Source: Veillonella sp. 3310 (GTDB lineage Bacteria > Bacillota > Negativicutes > Veillonellales > Veillonellaceae). From it: a DNA stretch of 64,000 bases. The position numbers and the translations under genes were made by a program. Shown one piece after another: positions 62,449 to 64,000 of the stretch. Position 1 is the first letter of the stretch, and each line of letters begins with the position of its first letter. The notes below the pieces were generated by a model. It did not search any database. It was not told the origin of the DNA and saw nothing but the letters and a program-made list of their open reading frames with translations. Location: positions 1 to 64,000 of the forward strand of contig NZ_RQVJ01000002.1 in NCBI RefSeq assembly GCF_003999875.1. Direction: 5' to 3'.

Positions 62449-63714
62449 ATGGGTATGACGATTACAGAAAAGAATATGGCACGCCATGCAGGGCTTGCAG
62501 AAGTAAAAGCAGGTCAAATGATCGAGTGTCAATTAGACTTCATCTTGATGAACGATATTACATTTCCACCAGCAAAGAAAGAGTTTGAAAAAATCGGTAA
62601 ACCTGTCTTTGATGCAGATCGCATCTACTTAGTACCGGATCATTTCACACCGAATAAAGATATTAAATCTGCTACACAAGCGAAAGTGATGCGTGATTTT
62701 GTACGACAACATAAGATTACACACTATTTTGAAGTAGGTCGTATGGGCATTGAGCACGTATTGTTACCAGAACAAGGCTTGATTGGGCCAGGGGAAATGA
62801 TCATTGGTGCCGATTCCCACACTTGTACATACGGTGCATTGAATGCTTTCGCAACAGGCGTAGGCTCTACAGATGCTGGGGTCGCTATGGCAGAAGGCAA
62901 AACTTGGTTTAAAGTGCCAGAAACAATCAAAGTTGTGTTAGAAGGAAAACCTGCCAAATGGATTTCCGGTAAAGATATTGTATTGGACTTGATTGGCAAA
63001 ATTGGCGTCGATGGCGCTCGTTACAAAGCCCTAGAGTTCCATGGATCTGGTGTGCAATACATGACGATGGCAGACCGCTTGACGATCTGTAATATGGCTA
63101 TCGAAGCGGGCGGAAAATGCGGGGTATTCCCGTACGATGCAGTGACAGAGGAGTATATCCAAGGTCGCATCACACGTCCTATTGAACCAATCGCAGCAGA
63201 TGAGGATGCAGAATACTGCCAAGTGGTAACTATTCAATTGGATGAATTAACTCCAGTGGTGGCGTACCCACATCTTCCTTCCAACACGCATTACATGAAA
63301 GATATTGTGAAAGAAGACCGTATTCAAATCGACCAAGTTATCATCGGTTCCTGTACGAATGGTCGCTTTGAAGACTTACAAATGTGCGCAGAAATTTTTA
63401 AAGGTCGCAAGGTGGCGGACTTTGTACGTTGCATCGTCATCCCTGGATCTCAAGATGTGTACAACCAAGCTGTGAAAGCAGGCTTGATGGACATCTTCAT
63501 CGAAGCAGGCTGCGCTGTAAGTACACCAACTTGTGGTCCGTGCTTAGGTGGTTACATGGGCATTATGGCAGAAGGAGAACGTACCGTTTCTACTACAAAC
63601 CGTAACTTCCGTGGCCGTATGGGACACGTAGACAGTGAAGTATATTTGGCAAGCCCATATGTGGCGGCAGCAAGTGCAGTAGCAGGGTATTTAGCAAGCC
63701 CTGAGGAGGTATAA
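62449..63714 (+). CDS. leuC: 3-Isopropylmalate dehydratase large subunit
   Basis: Aconitase-family subunit, 421 residues, binding a [4Fe-4S] cluster through Cys in [11 protein letters not shown] and [35 protein letters not shown] is typical. It starts four bases after the leuA stop with AGGAGGG upstream; an overlapping start at 62425 is less likely. The shorter length fits the bacterial/archaeal HacA-like LeuC subtype. Confidence 0.93.
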   Translation: MGMTITEKNMARHAGLAEVKAGQMIECQLDFILMNDITFPPAKKEFEKIGKPVFDADRIYLVPDHFTPNKDIKSATQAKVMRDFVRQHKITHYFEVGRMGIEHVLLPEQGLIGPGEMIIGADSHTCTYGALNAFATGVGSTDAGVAMAEGKTWFKVPETIKVVLEGKPAKWISGKDIVLDLIGKIGVDGARYKALEFHGSGVQYMTMADRLTICNMAIEAGGKCGVFPYDAVTEEYIQGRITRPIEPIAADEDAEYCQVVTIQLDELTPVVAYPHLPSNTHYMKDIVKEDRIQIDQVIIGSCTNGRFEDLQMCAEIFKGRKVADFVRCIVIPGSQDVYNQAVKAGLMDIFIEAGCAVSTPTCGPCLGGYMGIMAEGERTVSTTNRNFRGRMGHVDSEVYLASPYVAAASAVAGYLASPEEV

Positions 63715-63715
63715 T

Positions 63716-64000
63716 ATGGCAGACTTTCAAGGAACAATTTGGCGCTACGGCGACAATGTAGATACAGACGTAATTATTCCAGCGCGTTATTTGGCGATTG
63801 CGGATATGGCGGAATTGGCAGAACATGCTATGGAAGATATTGATACTACCTTTGCACCGAATGTGAAAGCCGGTGAAATCATGGTAGCTGGTAAAAACTT
63901 TGGCTGTGGTTCTTCTCGTGAACATGCGCCAGCAGTGATTAAAGAAAAAGGTATTTCTTGCATTGTAGCAGATAGCTTTGCTCGTATTTTCTTCCGCAAT
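63716..64000 (+). CDS. leuD: 3-Isopropylmalate dehydratase small subunit (cut by the window end)
   Basis: The first 95 residues are present. [21 protein letters not shown] and [37 protein letters not shown] are hallmark LeuD motifs. GAGGAGG precedes the ATG, one base after the leuC stop. The remaining third lies outside the window; leuB probably follows. Confidence 0.93.
   Translation, partial: MADFQGTIWRYGDNVDTDVIIPARYLAIADMAELAEHAMEDIDTTFAPNVKAGEIMVAGKNFGCGSSREHAPAVIKEKGISCIVADSFARIFFRN

Overview
The window looks like a chromosome segment of a Veillonella-like member of the Negativicutes (didermic Firmicutes). This is inferred from gene content, not from a marker gene. Four things point there: an AT-rich Gram-positive-style gene layout with strong Shine-Dalgarno sites and many TGnTATAAT promoters; a trimeric autotransporter adhesin, which needs an outer membrane; a soluble FrdA/FrdB/HdrB-like fumarate reductase; and a 2-oxoacid:ferredoxin oxidoreductase for anaerobic metabolism. 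I saw no rRNA, tRNA, CRISPR array, transposase or phage genes.

Layout. 1-2.9 kb: trimeric autotransporter. 3-8.6 kb: partial menaquinone cluster (menF, menD, menH, menC). 8.7-15.3 kb: cysteine desulfidase-like protein, AhpC peroxiredoxin, ArsR regulator, DNA polymerase IV, a TauE exporter among unknown genes, and Dps. 15.5-19.6 kb: acidic unknown protein, molybdopterin oxidoreductase, BrnQ. 19.9-25.5 kb (minus): class Ia ribonucleotide reductase, with nrdA and nrdB separated by an AAA/DUF4143 ATPase and a small toxin-antitoxin-like locus. 26.5-30 kb: fumarate reductase. 30.4-35.4 kb: second Y-family polymerase with YolD partner, FN3/pectate-lyase-like surface protein, lipid kinase, GntR regulator. 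35.5-38.6 kb: a multi-hairpin RNA gene, then korAB. 39-42.1 kb: Fst-like toxin locus, MFS transporter, purB. 42.5-49.3 kb: rearranged nickel/peptide ABC transporter genes. 49.7-52.7 kb: ECF transporter. 52.7-53.5 kb: repeats around a second toxin-antitoxin-like locus. 53.7-59.7 kb: housekeeping genes (cyclophilin, GIY-YIG, DUF1934, argS, pyrG) and a Fic protein. 59.85-60.15 kb: third toxin-antitoxin-like locus. 60.2-64 kb: T-box-controlled leuA-leuC-leuD, with leuD cut by the window end.

The most interesting material lies between the genes. (1) Three copies of a compact module at about 22.7, 52.9 and 60.0 kb: a 25-27 residue hydrophobic peptide and a convergent antisense RNA gene share a bidirectional terminator, and the 5' ends of both RNAs match each other. 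(2) A separate Fst/par-like module at 39.0 kb. (3) An apparent RNA gene at 35.52-35.75 kb with six consecutive perfect stem-loops plus a terminator, starting at its own promoter. (4) Four palindromes spaced exactly 40 bp apart over the promoter of the DUF4143 ATPase. (5) Gene scars showing that the two nik transporter loci arose by duplication followed by complementary deletions. (6) A dispersed hairpin repeat with an invariant 21-base loop region.

All calls come from reading the sequence. No database search or folding program was run.
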